From positions 1 to 11,413 of the forward strand of contig JAGYOI010000023.1 in the NCBI GenBank assembly GCA_018399395.1: a DNA stretch of 11,413 nt. The letters run 5' to 3'. Source of the DNA: Prolixibacteraceae bacterium. Its GTDB lineage: Bacteria > Bacteroidota > Bacteroidia > Bacteroidales > Prolixibacteraceae. This document shows positions 1 to 7,039 of the stretch, piece after piece. The notes under the pieces were generated by a model that saw nothing but the letters and a program-made list of their open reading frames with translations, made no database searches and was not told the DNA's origin. Made by a program: the position numbers and the translations under genes. How positions within the stretch are numbered: position 1 is the first letter of the stretch; every line of letters starts with the position of its first letter.

Positions 1-102
1 TAACGTACTTGTAATTAGATATTAGACTTCAGATTTTAGACTTCAGATTTAGACAAAATTGTCTATAGTCTCATGTCTAAAATCTAACAATCTATTGATA
101 AA
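1..102. repeat. Short tandem and inverted repeat patch downstream of the E1 gene
   Basis: This is the non-coding stretch just past the E1 stop codon. A 14-base unit, TAGACTTCAGATTT, occurs twice in tandem at 23-36 and 37-50, followed by a partial TAGAC at 50-54. An 11-base perfect inverted repeat pairs AGATTTTAGAC (31-41) with GTCTAAAATCT (75-85). A smaller one nested inside pairs AGACAA (51-56) with TTGTCT (59-64). Read on the minus strand this could fold as a hairpin after the operon, but no T-run follows the stem, so it is not a classical intrinsic terminator. It may be a dispersed intergenic repeat; that part is inference, and the left end is cut by the window edge. Confidence 0.6.
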
Positions 103-2151
103 TTAATATTTAAGTAATTCTTTAGCGGCAGCAACCACCTTATCAGTATTTGGTAAAATTGCAGCCTCCAGTATTGGATTAAATCCTACAGGTGTATATG
201 TTGAACCAACCCGCTTCACCGGGCCATCGAGATATTCAAAGACTTCTTCCATTATCAGTGATGTTATTTCTCCCCCAAAGCCTGCAAACACTTTATCCTC
301 GTGTACAACCATTGCCTTACTGGTCTTCTTAATCGATTCGAAAATTGTTTCCTTATCAAGCGGAACAATTGAACGCAGGTCGATAACTTCTGCTTCGTAG
401 CCATCTTCGGCCAGCTTTTCGGCAGCCTGCAAAGAGTGGATCAATGTATTCCCGTATGTTACAATTGTAAGGTCCTTACCTTCACGTCGTACACGTGCTT
501 TTCCAAAAGGCACTTCAAAGTCATCGGGCACATGGGCGGCTGCCTGTGGTGCGTTATATAGCGCTTTCGGCTCCATAAACATGGTCATGCCTTTTGAACG
601 GATAGCTGTACGCAACAACCCGGCTGCATCGTCGGCAAAAGTTGGATAAACAATACGCACGCCGGGCATGGTGGCCAATGCGCCTTCGATATTTTGTGAG
701 TGGTACAAACCACCACCGATGTAGCCACCCGAAGCCAGGCGAATGGTCATATTGGGGACAAACTGCCCGTTCGACCGCCAGTAATCGTGGCTTGAATCAA
801 CATATTGCTCCATAGCCGGCCAAAAATAATCGGCAAACTCGGCCCCTTCAATTACCACTCTGAGTTTATCATTAAAACGGCTCATGCCGTTGGCCGTCCC
901 TACAATATAATCTTCAGCAATAGGAGCACTGAAAACACGTTTTTCGCCAAATTCCTGCTGCATACCTTTGGTTACATTAAAGGCGCCACCTTTATCTTTG
1001 TTGGCCACATCCTGTCCCCATAAAAAGGTATCTTCATTATGCCTGAATTCTTCCTTAAGCGTTTTATTAATTGCTTCAACCAATTTTATTTTCTCGCCAT
1101 CACTTTCTTCAGGAATGCCATCCGTATATTTTTCAGGCTTGTAAGGTTCAGGCATAACAAAATCGAAAATAGATTTCGGATCGGGATCAGGTGCCTTCAG
1201 GGCCTTTTTATGCGCATCTTTTATAATTTGCTTCGCATTTTCTTCAATATCTTTGAGTTCTTTCTCAGTAAAACGCTTGTATCTGAGCAGCATGCGGCGT
1301 ATTTTATCCAAAGGGTCATACTCACGCACATAATTACGTTCATGTTCGTTACGGTACAACTCATGACGGTCGGAATTCGAGTGTGATTCAATGCGCACAC
1401 AATTTGCCTGCAACATCACCGGTTCACCTTCTTCAAGCACATGCTTTTTTGCTTCGGCCATAGCATTCATCGAATCGAAAACGTCTTTTCCGTTACAATG
1501 GATCACCCTCAGGTTTTTAAAACCTGTAAAGTTATTAGCTGCCTTACGGTTGGCCGTTTGCATTTTTTTAGGCACCGATATCCCATAACCATTGTCCTGA
1601 ATTACAAATATTACCGGTAACTTTTCGCGTGTTGCACCATTTATGGCTTCATACACGTAACCTTCAGATAGCGATGATTCGCCATGCGATGTAATGGCTA
1701 CACCTTTATGGCCATAATATTTCATGGCACGTGCAACACCAACGGCATGTAAATCGTGGTTACCCGTGCACGACGAAACATTGTGGATATTCCACTCGGG
1801 CTTGGCAAAGTGGTTCGACATGTGCCGCCCACCACCAGCTACATCGGTAGCTTTTGATATTCCGTTCAGTATAATCTCTTCAGTGGTAAGGCCGGCTGAA
1901 AAAGCCGTCATCATGTCACGATAATAAGGAAAAAGGTGGTCTTTTTCTTTATCGAAATGCTGCCCTACGGCAAACTGAATACCATCGTGACCGGCATACG
2001 GGGCATGGTACGACCATCCAATGGCTTGTTTAAGGTAGTTGGGCGCCTTTTCATCAAGCTTACGCCCAACCACCAAAGTTGTATACCATTCTTTGAGTGT
2101 CTTTTTGTCAACACTTTTAATTGTATATTTTTTGGGATATGTACTATTCAT
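103..2151 (-). CDS. 2-oxo acid dehydrogenase E1 component, fused alpha and beta subunits
   Basis: This is the thiamine-diphosphate (TPP) dependent decarboxylase of a 2-oxo acid dehydrogenase complex. It decarboxylates a 2-oxo acid and passes the acyl group to lipoate on E2. The 682 residues join two usually separate chains: alpha at about 1-340 and beta at about 350-682. In the alpha half, the TPP/Mg site is GESSLSEG (157-164) with NGYGIS (187-192), and ESHSNSDRHELYR (255-267) matches the loop that is phosphorylated in branched-chain E1. In the beta half, AEDYIVG (412-418) carries the likely catalytic glutamate E413, EGAEFADYFWPA is at 435-446, HSQNIEG at 484-490, and DLRSIVPLD (591-599) opens the transketolase C-terminal domain. 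The start lies 8 bases after the E2 stop, so the two are probably co-transcribed. Substrate is uncertain: branched-chain 2-oxo acids or pyruvate. Confidence 0.93.
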   Translation of the reverse strand: MNSTYPKKYTIKSVDKKTLKEWYTTLVVGRKLDEKAPNYLKQAIGWSYHAPYAGHDGIQFAVGQHFDKEKDHLFPYYRDMMTAFSAGLTTEEIILNGISKATDVAGGGRHMSNHFAKPEWNIHNVSSCTGNHDLHAVGVARAMKYYGHKGVAITSHGESSLSEGYVYEAINGATREKLPVIFVIQDNGYGISVPKKMQTANRKAANNFTGFKNLRVIHCNGKDVFDSMNAMAEAKKHVLEEGEPVMLQANCVRIESHSNSDRHELYRNEHERNYVREYDPLDKIRRMLLRYKRFTEKELKDIEENAKQIIKDAHKKALKAPDPDPKSIFDFVMPEPYKPEKYTDGIPEESDGEKIKLVEAINKTLKEEFRHNEDTFLWGQDVANKDKGGAFNVTKGMQQEFGEKRVFSAPIAEDYIVGTANGMSRFNDKLRVVIEGAEFADYFWPAMEQYVDSSHDYWRSNGQFVPNMTIRLASGGYIGGGLYHSQNIEGALATMPGVRIVYPTFADDAAGLLRTAIRSKGMTMFMEPKALYNAPQAAAHVPDDFEVPFGKARVRREGKDLTIVTYGNTLIHSLQAAEKLAEDGYEAEVIDLRSIVPLDKETIFESIKKTSKAMVVHEDKVFAGFGGEITSLIMEEVFEYLDGPVKRVGSTYTPVGFNPILEAAILPNTDKVVAAAKELLKY

Positions 2152-2159
2152 AATTGTTG

Positions 2160-3485
2160 TTATATTTTTCGGTTAACGTCAAATTCTTCAAGAATATCGG
2201 CAATTCTACGTAAAAAAGCCCCGCCCATGGCACCATCAACAATTCGGTGATCGTATGAAAGTGACAAGAACATTTTATGGCGTACTACAATTGCATCGCC
2301 GGTTGGTGTTTCCATTACGGCCGGTTTTTTCTCGATATTACCAGTTGCAAGAATACCAACCTGGGGTTGATTGATTATTGGTGTACCGATAATATTTCGG
2401 AACGAACCAAAGTTGGTAATGCTAAATGTACCGCCGGAAATCTCGTCGGGCGAAAGTTTATTGTTACGTGCCCGGTCGGCCAAATCGTTCAACGATGAAG
2501 TAAGCCCTACCAGGTTTTTCTGGTCGGCATCGCGGATAACCGGGACAATAAGGTTTCCGTCGGGTTTGGCAACAGCAATACCTACGTTTACTTTACCACG
2601 CAGAATAATTTTATCGCCATCGACCGAAGCGTTTACTGTTGGGAATTCACGCAATGCAGCAGCAACAGCCTCGGTAAATACCGGCATGTATGTCAGCTTC
2701 TGGTTATATTTCTTCTGGAATTCTTCTTTAACTTTGTTCCGCCACAATACCAAATTAGTAACATCGGCTTCAATTACGGAGGTGACATGTGGAGCTGTTT
2801 GTGCTGATTGCACCATGTGGTCGGCAATAAGCTTGCGTACACGGTCCATTTCAACAACCTGGTCTTCGGCACCAACCGAAACTGAAACTTTAGGTTTTTC
2901 TTTTTTGGGCTGAGCTGCTTCCTTCTCTTCATCAGGTTTAGCAGTAGCTTTTGGCGTTTCACCACTTTCGCGCTGATCGAGATAAGCCAGAATATCTTTC
3001 TTTTGCACCCTGCCACTCTCACCACTACCTTCAATTGACTCAAGCTCTTTAATGCTTACATTCTCTTCTTTAGCAATTGACCGAACCAATGGTGAATAAA
3101 AACGGGTAGCTTCTTCTTTCTCTTCAGAATCACTTTCTTCAGAATCTTTTTTAGGTGACTGTTCTTGCTTGTCATCTGAAGCAGGTTCTTTTTCCTCTTT
3201 TACCGGTTCATCGCTTTCGTCACTACTTTCATCATCATCGTCGCCTTCGGTCTTAATTGTTGCTACAGTTTCACCAACATTAACAACCGAATCAACTTCG
3301 AATAATATTTTAGAAATAACCCCATCGACCGGCGAAGGGATTTCAGAATCAACTTTCTCGGTGGCTATTTCAAAAAGAAGGTCATCCTCTTCAACAGTAT
3401 CACCTTCTTTTACAAACCATTTTGTAATGGTTGCCTCCTGAACACTTTCTCCCATTTTGGGCATTTGTACTTTAAATTCAGACAT
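2160..3485 (-). CDS. 2-oxo acid dehydrogenase E2, dihydrolipoyllysine acyltransferase
   Basis: This is the core acyltransferase, which accepts the acyl group on a lipoyl arm and transfers it to CoA. Its 441 residues run as follows: one lipoyl domain (1-80) with lipoylated lysine K44 in IATEKVDSEIPS; a very acidic linker (81-127); a peripheral subunit-binding domain (about 128-169, from RFYSPLVRSIAKE to DILAYL) that holds E1 or E3; a second charged linker (171-207); and the catalytic domain (208-441) with YDHRIVDG, H413 being the active-site histidine. I chose the ATG at 3485 because MSEFKVQMPKMGES is the normal lipoyl-domain start; an in-frame extension to 3548 adds 21 residues unlike the family. 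It is the first gene of the E2-E1 operon. No Shine-Dalgarno sequence precedes it, only an A-rich leader. No E3 gene is in the window. Confidence 0.94.
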   Translation of the reverse strand: MSEFKVQMPKMGESVQEATITKWFVKEGDTVEEDDLLFEIATEKVDSEIPSPVDGVISKILFEVDSVVNVGETVATIKTEGDDDDESSDESDEPVKEEKEPASDDKQEQSPKKDSEESDSEEKEEATRFYSPLVRSIAKEENVSIKELESIEGSGESGRVQKKDILAYLDQRESGETPKATAKPDEEKEAAQPKKEKPKVSVSVGAEDQVVEMDRVRKLIADHMVQSAQTAPHVTSVIEADVTNLVLWRNKVKEEFQKKYNQKLTYMPVFTEAVAAALREFPTVNASVDGDKIILRGKVNVGIAVAKPDGNLIVPVIRDADQKNLVGLTSSLNDLADRARNNKLSPDEISGGTFSITNFGSFRNIIGTPIINQPQVGILATGNIEKKPAVMETPTGDAIVVRHKMFLSLSYDHRIVDGAMGGAFLRRIADILEEFDVNRKI

Positions 3486-3742
3486 GTTCAAAATCTTTTT
3501 AATTTGTTTTATGATATAAACACAAAGACGAACAGAATGTTTTCGCAAAGTGCTATTTGTAGATTACAATTATTAACACTTATTACAATATGGGCATTAC
3601 AACAACTGTACAACTCTGAATATATGACACATACAACAGTGACAATATGTAAAATTCAAGATAGCAGAATATTTCTTTGTTATTATTTTTTAAATAAAAC
3701 ACCGTATTTACCACCTTTTTAATATTTTTGCAGACACATTTT
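3486..3742. other. Divergent intergenic region between the E2 gene and yqgF
   Basis: This 257-base AT-rich region must hold promoters for both directions. On the plus strand there is a good -7 type box near its right end, listed separately. On the minus strand I found no full TAnnTTTG; the nearest candidates are two TTTG motifs (complements of CAAA at 3546-3549 and 3523-3526) separated by 19 bases, without the TA half of the box. CAATATG occurs twice (within 3583-3592 and near 3643-3649), possibly by chance. I see no gene or RNA gene here. Confidence 0.5.
3723..3730 (+). promoter_or_regulatory. Candidate -7 box of the yqgF-def promoter
   Basis: TATTTTTG fits the Bacteroidota -7 consensus TAnnTTTG at every fixed position. 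It ends 12 bases before the yqgF ATG, so transcription would begin only about 6 bases before the start codon. No TTTG or TTG lies at the expected -33 distance (the nearest TTTG is at 3676-3679), and such a T-rich word can arise by chance in AT-rich DNA. Confidence 0.35.
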
Positions 3743-4165
3743 ATGGGAAGAATATTAGCAATTGATTACGGAAGAAAACGAGTGGGGTTAGCAGTTACCG
3801 ATCCTTTACAAATTATAGCAAATAAGCTTGAGACAATAAGGGCTCACGATATATTTGAGTATTTAACTGCATATTTTTCAAAAGAAACCGTTGATTGTGT
3901 TGTTGTGGGTTATCCTACAACAATGAAAAATGAAGCTTCAGAATCGATTCGGTACATCAATCCGTTTTTAAAGCAGTTTCAAAAAAAATTTCCTGAAATG
4001 CCATTAGAACTGGTTGACGAAAGATTTACCTCAAAAATTGCATTTCAAACCATGATTGATGCCGGTATTAAAAAGAAAGACCGACAAAATAAGGGACTTG
4101 TTGATGCTGTAAGTGCTACACTTATTCTTCAAACTTTTATGGAACAAAAAAGAAATATAAAATAG
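3743..4165 (+). CDS. ruvX: YqgF/RuvX family RNase H-fold nuclease (putative pre-16S rRNA or Holliday-junction nuclease)
   Basis: At 140 residues this is the usual length for YqgF/RuvX, a small cytoplasmic RNase H-fold nuclease. The family is linked to 16S rRNA 5'-end maturation in Escherichia coli and has also been described as a Holliday-junction resolvase. Key motifs are present: DYGRKRVG (8-15) with the first acidic residue D8, VVGYP (54-58), VDERFTS (91-97), and D121 in VDAVSATLIL near the end. I chose the ATG at 3743, which gives MGRILAIDYG, the standard N-terminus; an upstream in-frame TTG at 3728 would add five unconserved residues and overlap the promoter-like box. The def gene starts 7 bases after its stop, so the two are probably one operon. 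Confidence 0.93.
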   Translation: MGRILAIDYGRKRVGLAVTDPLQIIANKLETIRAHDIFEYLTAYFSKETVDCVVVGYPTTMKNEASESIRYINPFLKQFQKKFPEMPLELVDERFTSKIAFQTMIDAGIKKKDRQNKGLVDAVSATLILQTFMEQKRNIK

Positions 4166-4172
4166 CTGAAAA

Positions 4173-4718
4173 ATGATTTTACCTGTTACACTATATGGCA
4201 ATCCGCTATTGCGAAAGGTTGCACAACCCATCGATAAAGGTTATGAAGGCTTGCACGACCTGATTGAAAATATGTATGAAACAATGTACCAGGCAGATGG
4301 CGTTGGGTTGGCTGCACCTCAGATTGGATTATCAATTAGAATTTTTATTATTGATGCCAGTCCGATGGCTGAAGAAGAGCCCGAACTTGCAGATTTCAAA
4401 AAGGTATTTATAAACCCTCAAATAACCGACCGGCAAGGCGAACCCTGGGATATGGAAGAAGGATGCCTAAGCTTACCAAAAATAAACGAAAAAGTATCGA
4501 GGCACGAGCAAGTTACAATAACTTATCGCGATTTGGAGTGGAATGAACACACTGAGACCTATAATAGTTATGCGGCACGTATCATCATGCACGAGTACGA
4601 CCATTTGGAAGGCAAATTGTTTATCGACCATGTATCCCCCCTGCGCCGAAAACTTCTAAAAAGTAGGTTAAACGCAATTGCAAAAGGTAAAGTTAACACT
4701 GCCTACCGGGTGAATTAG
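4173..4718 (+). CDS. def: Peptide deformylase
   Basis: This metalloenzyme removes the formyl group from the N-terminal methionine of new proteins. All three family signatures are intact in 181 residues: GVGLAAPQ (43-50), EGCLS (96-100) with metal ligand C98, and HEYDH (140-144) with ligands H140 and H144 and catalytic E141. The N-terminus MILPVTLYGNPLLRKVA is typical, so the ATG at 4173 is secure. The stretch PMAEEEPELADFKKV between motifs 1 and 2 is a short insertion-like loop, as in other Bacteroidota deformylases (from memory). It lies 7 bases after yqgF, with no promoter room between them, and is probably translated from the same transcript. A 102-base gap with no clear terminator follows before the ComEC gene. 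Confidence 0.97.
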   Translation: MILPVTLYGNPLLRKVAQPIDKGYEGLHDLIENMYETMYQADGVGLAAPQIGLSIRIFIIDASPMAEEEPELADFKKVFINPQITDRQGEPWDMEEGCLSLPKINEKVSRHEQVTITYRDLEWNEHTETYNSYAARIIMHEYDHLEGKLFIDHVSPLRRKLLKSRLNAIAKGKVNTAYRVN

Positions 4719-4820
4719 TTCCGGTAACTAAAAAATAACCGTTCTTCAGCTACTCTATATTGTTACAAACAAAATCAACTACAACTACGATCTGAGGTAT
4801 TAATATTTTTCACTATATTA

Positions 4821-6878
4821 ATGCCTTTAATGTCTGGAATAAAAAATATAAACCATTCTGTCCCCATTTTACGCCACACATTGTTGTTTCTTACGGGGAT
4901 TGCTATTTCTGACCTCTTACCAGTTGGAAATAAGCTTTTAATTATTATATCAATATCTTTTCTTTTTCTTGCGCTAATATTAAAAAGCAGTAAACGCGCA
5001 TCTTGGCAAAAAATATACTCCATAATCATTTGCTTTCTTTTCATCAGCTCAGGAGCTGCATATACAAAAACTTATAATAACACAAAGTTTAATCAAGCAA
5101 TTCCCACATCAGGCTTTTACTCCGGGAGAATAAACGAAATGAGCCCCGCTTCAAACAACAGGGAGAAACTTATTATGCAACTTAAAAGCGCAACTACGGA
5201 TACATCTGAAGTTTTTGTAAACGAAAAGATAGTCATGTATGTGCCAGACAGCATCTTGGAGACAGATATTATACCTGGTGATTACATTGGTTTCAAAGGC
5301 AAATTACATCTTATTGAAAGCTCAAATAACCCGGGCGATTTCAATTACCAAAAATATATGAACCATAAAGGTATACGCTATCAATCGTATATATTCAATT
5401 TGCCTTATCACATTAATAGTCAAAACATAAGTATAAAAACATTCGCCGTAAATATTCGTTCAAAGCTTTTGGATGCATATCGTGAAGCTGGTATTGATGG
5501 CCGTGAATTTGCTGTTTTGTCGGCCTTAACCCTCGGAGAAAAAAACTTTATAGACAACGAGTTGAAACAACAGTTTTCTAATTCGGGTGCGATGCATGTA
5601 TTAGCCGTATCGGGTTTACATGTAGGCATATTATTTTTTGTTTTCAGTTTTTTACTCAAACCACTTGACCGTACGCGCAAAACAAAAAACATCAAAGTAC
5701 TTTTACTCATCACACTATTATGGAGCTATGCACTCATAACAGGGATGTCGCCTTCGGTATTGCGGGCAACAACCATGTTTTCGTTTCTTGTTATCGGTCA
5801 AAACCTGAACAGGCACACAAACATTTATAATACGCTTGCCCTTTCGGCCTTTATGTTAATGCTTATTAATCCTGACATTATTTATGAAGTAGGATTTCAG
5901 TTATCGTACACAGCGGTATTGTCAATTGTTTTTTTTCAGCCCAAAATAGCCAACTGGTTTTCATTTAACAACCGAATTGCCAACAGTATTTGGGGACTTT
6001 TTGCCGTATCACTCTCTGCTCAAATCGGCACCCTGCCCTTCAGTCTTTTTTACTTTCATCAATTTCCGGTTTATTTCTGGGTTAGCAATTTCATTGTTAT
6101 ACCAGCAGCTACCATTTTGTTATACGGGAGCATCCTTTTCTTTATCATGATGCCTTTTTCAGTATTAAACAACTTAATTGGCAATGGCTTATCGGCAGTT
6201 GCAAAAACAATGAATATTTTTATAACCAAAATTGATAATTTACCAGGTGCTGTAATATCAGATATTTGGATTACTCAAACAACGGTTATAATTTGCTATG
6301 CAATTATATTCGTTTTAGGGTTACTATGCCTTTCCAGAAAATATAAATATTTTATGGTTTTAATTTCACTCTTCCTCATATTATTTATCAAGCATACAGC
6401 ACATTCATACCAAATACACAATCAAAACTACATTGTTTTTTATAATCATTACAACGAAAATCTATTAAGCATCATTAACGGGCGAAACCATTATTATTTT
6501 AACCAATCAGATACACTTTCAACTTATTCAAAAAGAATACTCAACAATTCAAGAGGGTACTTCCACACAAAACAACCTGTATTCTTACCCCGGGACACAA
6601 TTATAAATGATAATCTTTATCGGACAAATGAGCATATTTTCTTTAAAAACATGCATGTTCAGATAACGAAAAACTTTTCTGGTTCAGAAAACATAAATGA
6701 TATTCCTGCTCATTTAACCTGGAAAACCAAAATGTCAGAAATTTACGTTAATAAAAAGGAAAAGATTTCTTTACTTGCCATTAAAAACAATAAAATGAGC
6801 TATTTTCGACAAGATTTAAAAAACGATAATGCACCTATAAAAACAGATCAACGTGCAATTATCGTTGAAGCATGGTAA
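4821..6878 (+). CDS. comEC: ComEC/Rec2-family inner-membrane DNA-uptake channel, without a metallo-beta-lactamase domain
   Basis: ComEC forms the channel that carries single-stranded DNA across the inner membrane in natural transformation. The 685 residues begin with hydrophobic segments (about 15-80), then an extracytoplasmic OB-like region (about 95-195) with the conserved NPGDFNYQ (170-177). The Competence domain (about 225-520) follows, with HVLAVSGLHVG (259-269), SPSVLRATTMF (310-320), QLSYTAVLSIVFF (360-372) and many membrane helices. The C-terminal part (about 525-685) is soluble and asparagine- and lysine-rich; it has no HxHxDH motif, so the C-terminal hydrolase domain of Bacillus-type ComEC is missing or unrecognisable. 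The start is the ATG at 4821; another at 4830 is possible. A near-match to the -7 box, TATTTTTC, lies at 4804-4811, 9 bases upstream. Actual competence cannot be read from this gene alone. Confidence 0.88.
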   Translation: MPLMSGIKNINHSVPILRHTLLFLTGIAISDLLPVGNKLLIIISISFLFLALILKSSKRASWQKIYSIIICFLFISSGAAYTKTYNNTKFNQAIPTSGFYSGRINEMSPASNNREKLIMQLKSATTDTSEVFVNEKIVMYVPDSILETDIIPGDYIGFKGKLHLIESSNNPGDFNYQKYMNHKGIRYQSYIFNLPYHINSQNISIKTFAVNIRSKLLDAYREAGIDGREFAVLSALTLGEKNFIDNELKQQFSNSGAMHVLAVSGLHVGILFFVFSFLLKPLDRTRKTKNIKVLLLITLLWSYALITGMSPSVLRATTMFSFLVIGQNLNRHTNIYNTLALSAFMLMLINPDIIYEVGFQLSYTAVLSIVFFQPKIANWFSFNNRIANSIWGLFAVSLSAQIGTLPFSLFYFHQFPVYFWVSNFIVIPAATILLYGSILFFIMMPFSVLNNLIGNGLSAVAKTMNIFITKIDNLPGAVISDIWITQTTVIICYAIIFVLGLLCLSRKYKYFMVLISLFLILFIKHTAHSYQIHNQNYIVFYNHYNENLLSIINGRNHYYFNQSDTLSTYSKRILNNSRGYFHTKQPVFLPRDTIINDNLYRTNEHIFFKNMHVQITKNFSGSENINDIPAHLTWKTKMSEIYVNKKEKISLLAIKNNKMSYFRQDLKNDNAPIKTDQRAIIVEAW

Positions 6879-6934
6879 ATAATAATTTTCAATCATTTTA
6901 AATAAGATAAATAGTGAAAAAATCAATTTCAATA

Positions 6935-6967
6935 TTTGGACAATCTTAAACATTATACATTACTTTG
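6935..6967 (+). promoter_or_regulatory. Candidate promoter of the trkA-trkH operon
   Basis: TTTG at 6935-6938 serves as a -33 element and TTACTTTG at 6960-6967 as a -7 element (one mismatch to TAnnTTTG), with 21 bases between them, which is within the range accepted for Bacteroidota. A start near 6974 would give a leader of about 65 bases. An inverted pair, AGATAAATA (6905-6913) and TATTTATCT (6976-6984), brackets the promoter and could be an operator, but such AT-rich pairs are common by chance. Confidence 0.42.
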
Positions 6968-7039
6968 CCATGTAATATTTATCTGTCGATGATAAGACAA
7001 CAGTAAGTATTTATATTAGTTTTATAAAAACCAATACCA

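Noticed and set aside
3169..3441. Plus-strand open frame rich in serine opposite E2
   Set aside because: It is antisense to the acidic linker codons; GAA/GAT/TCA runs read backwards give Ser-rich protein. It has no family resemblance.
3486..3548. In-frame N-terminal extension of E2 by 21 residues
   Set aside because: The extra residues do not resemble any E2, while the ATG at 3485 gives the standard lipoyl-domain start. The extension also covers the A-rich leader and likely promoter region.
4719..4820. Intrinsic terminator after def
   Set aside because: CGGTAA and TAACCG around 4722-4740 pair imperfectly, the stem is weak, and no T-run follows.
6968..7039. Riboswitch in front of trkA
   Set aside because: The short leader (about 65 bases) has no recognisable conserved core, such as that of the c-di-AMP riboswitch; only weak AT-rich pairing is seen.
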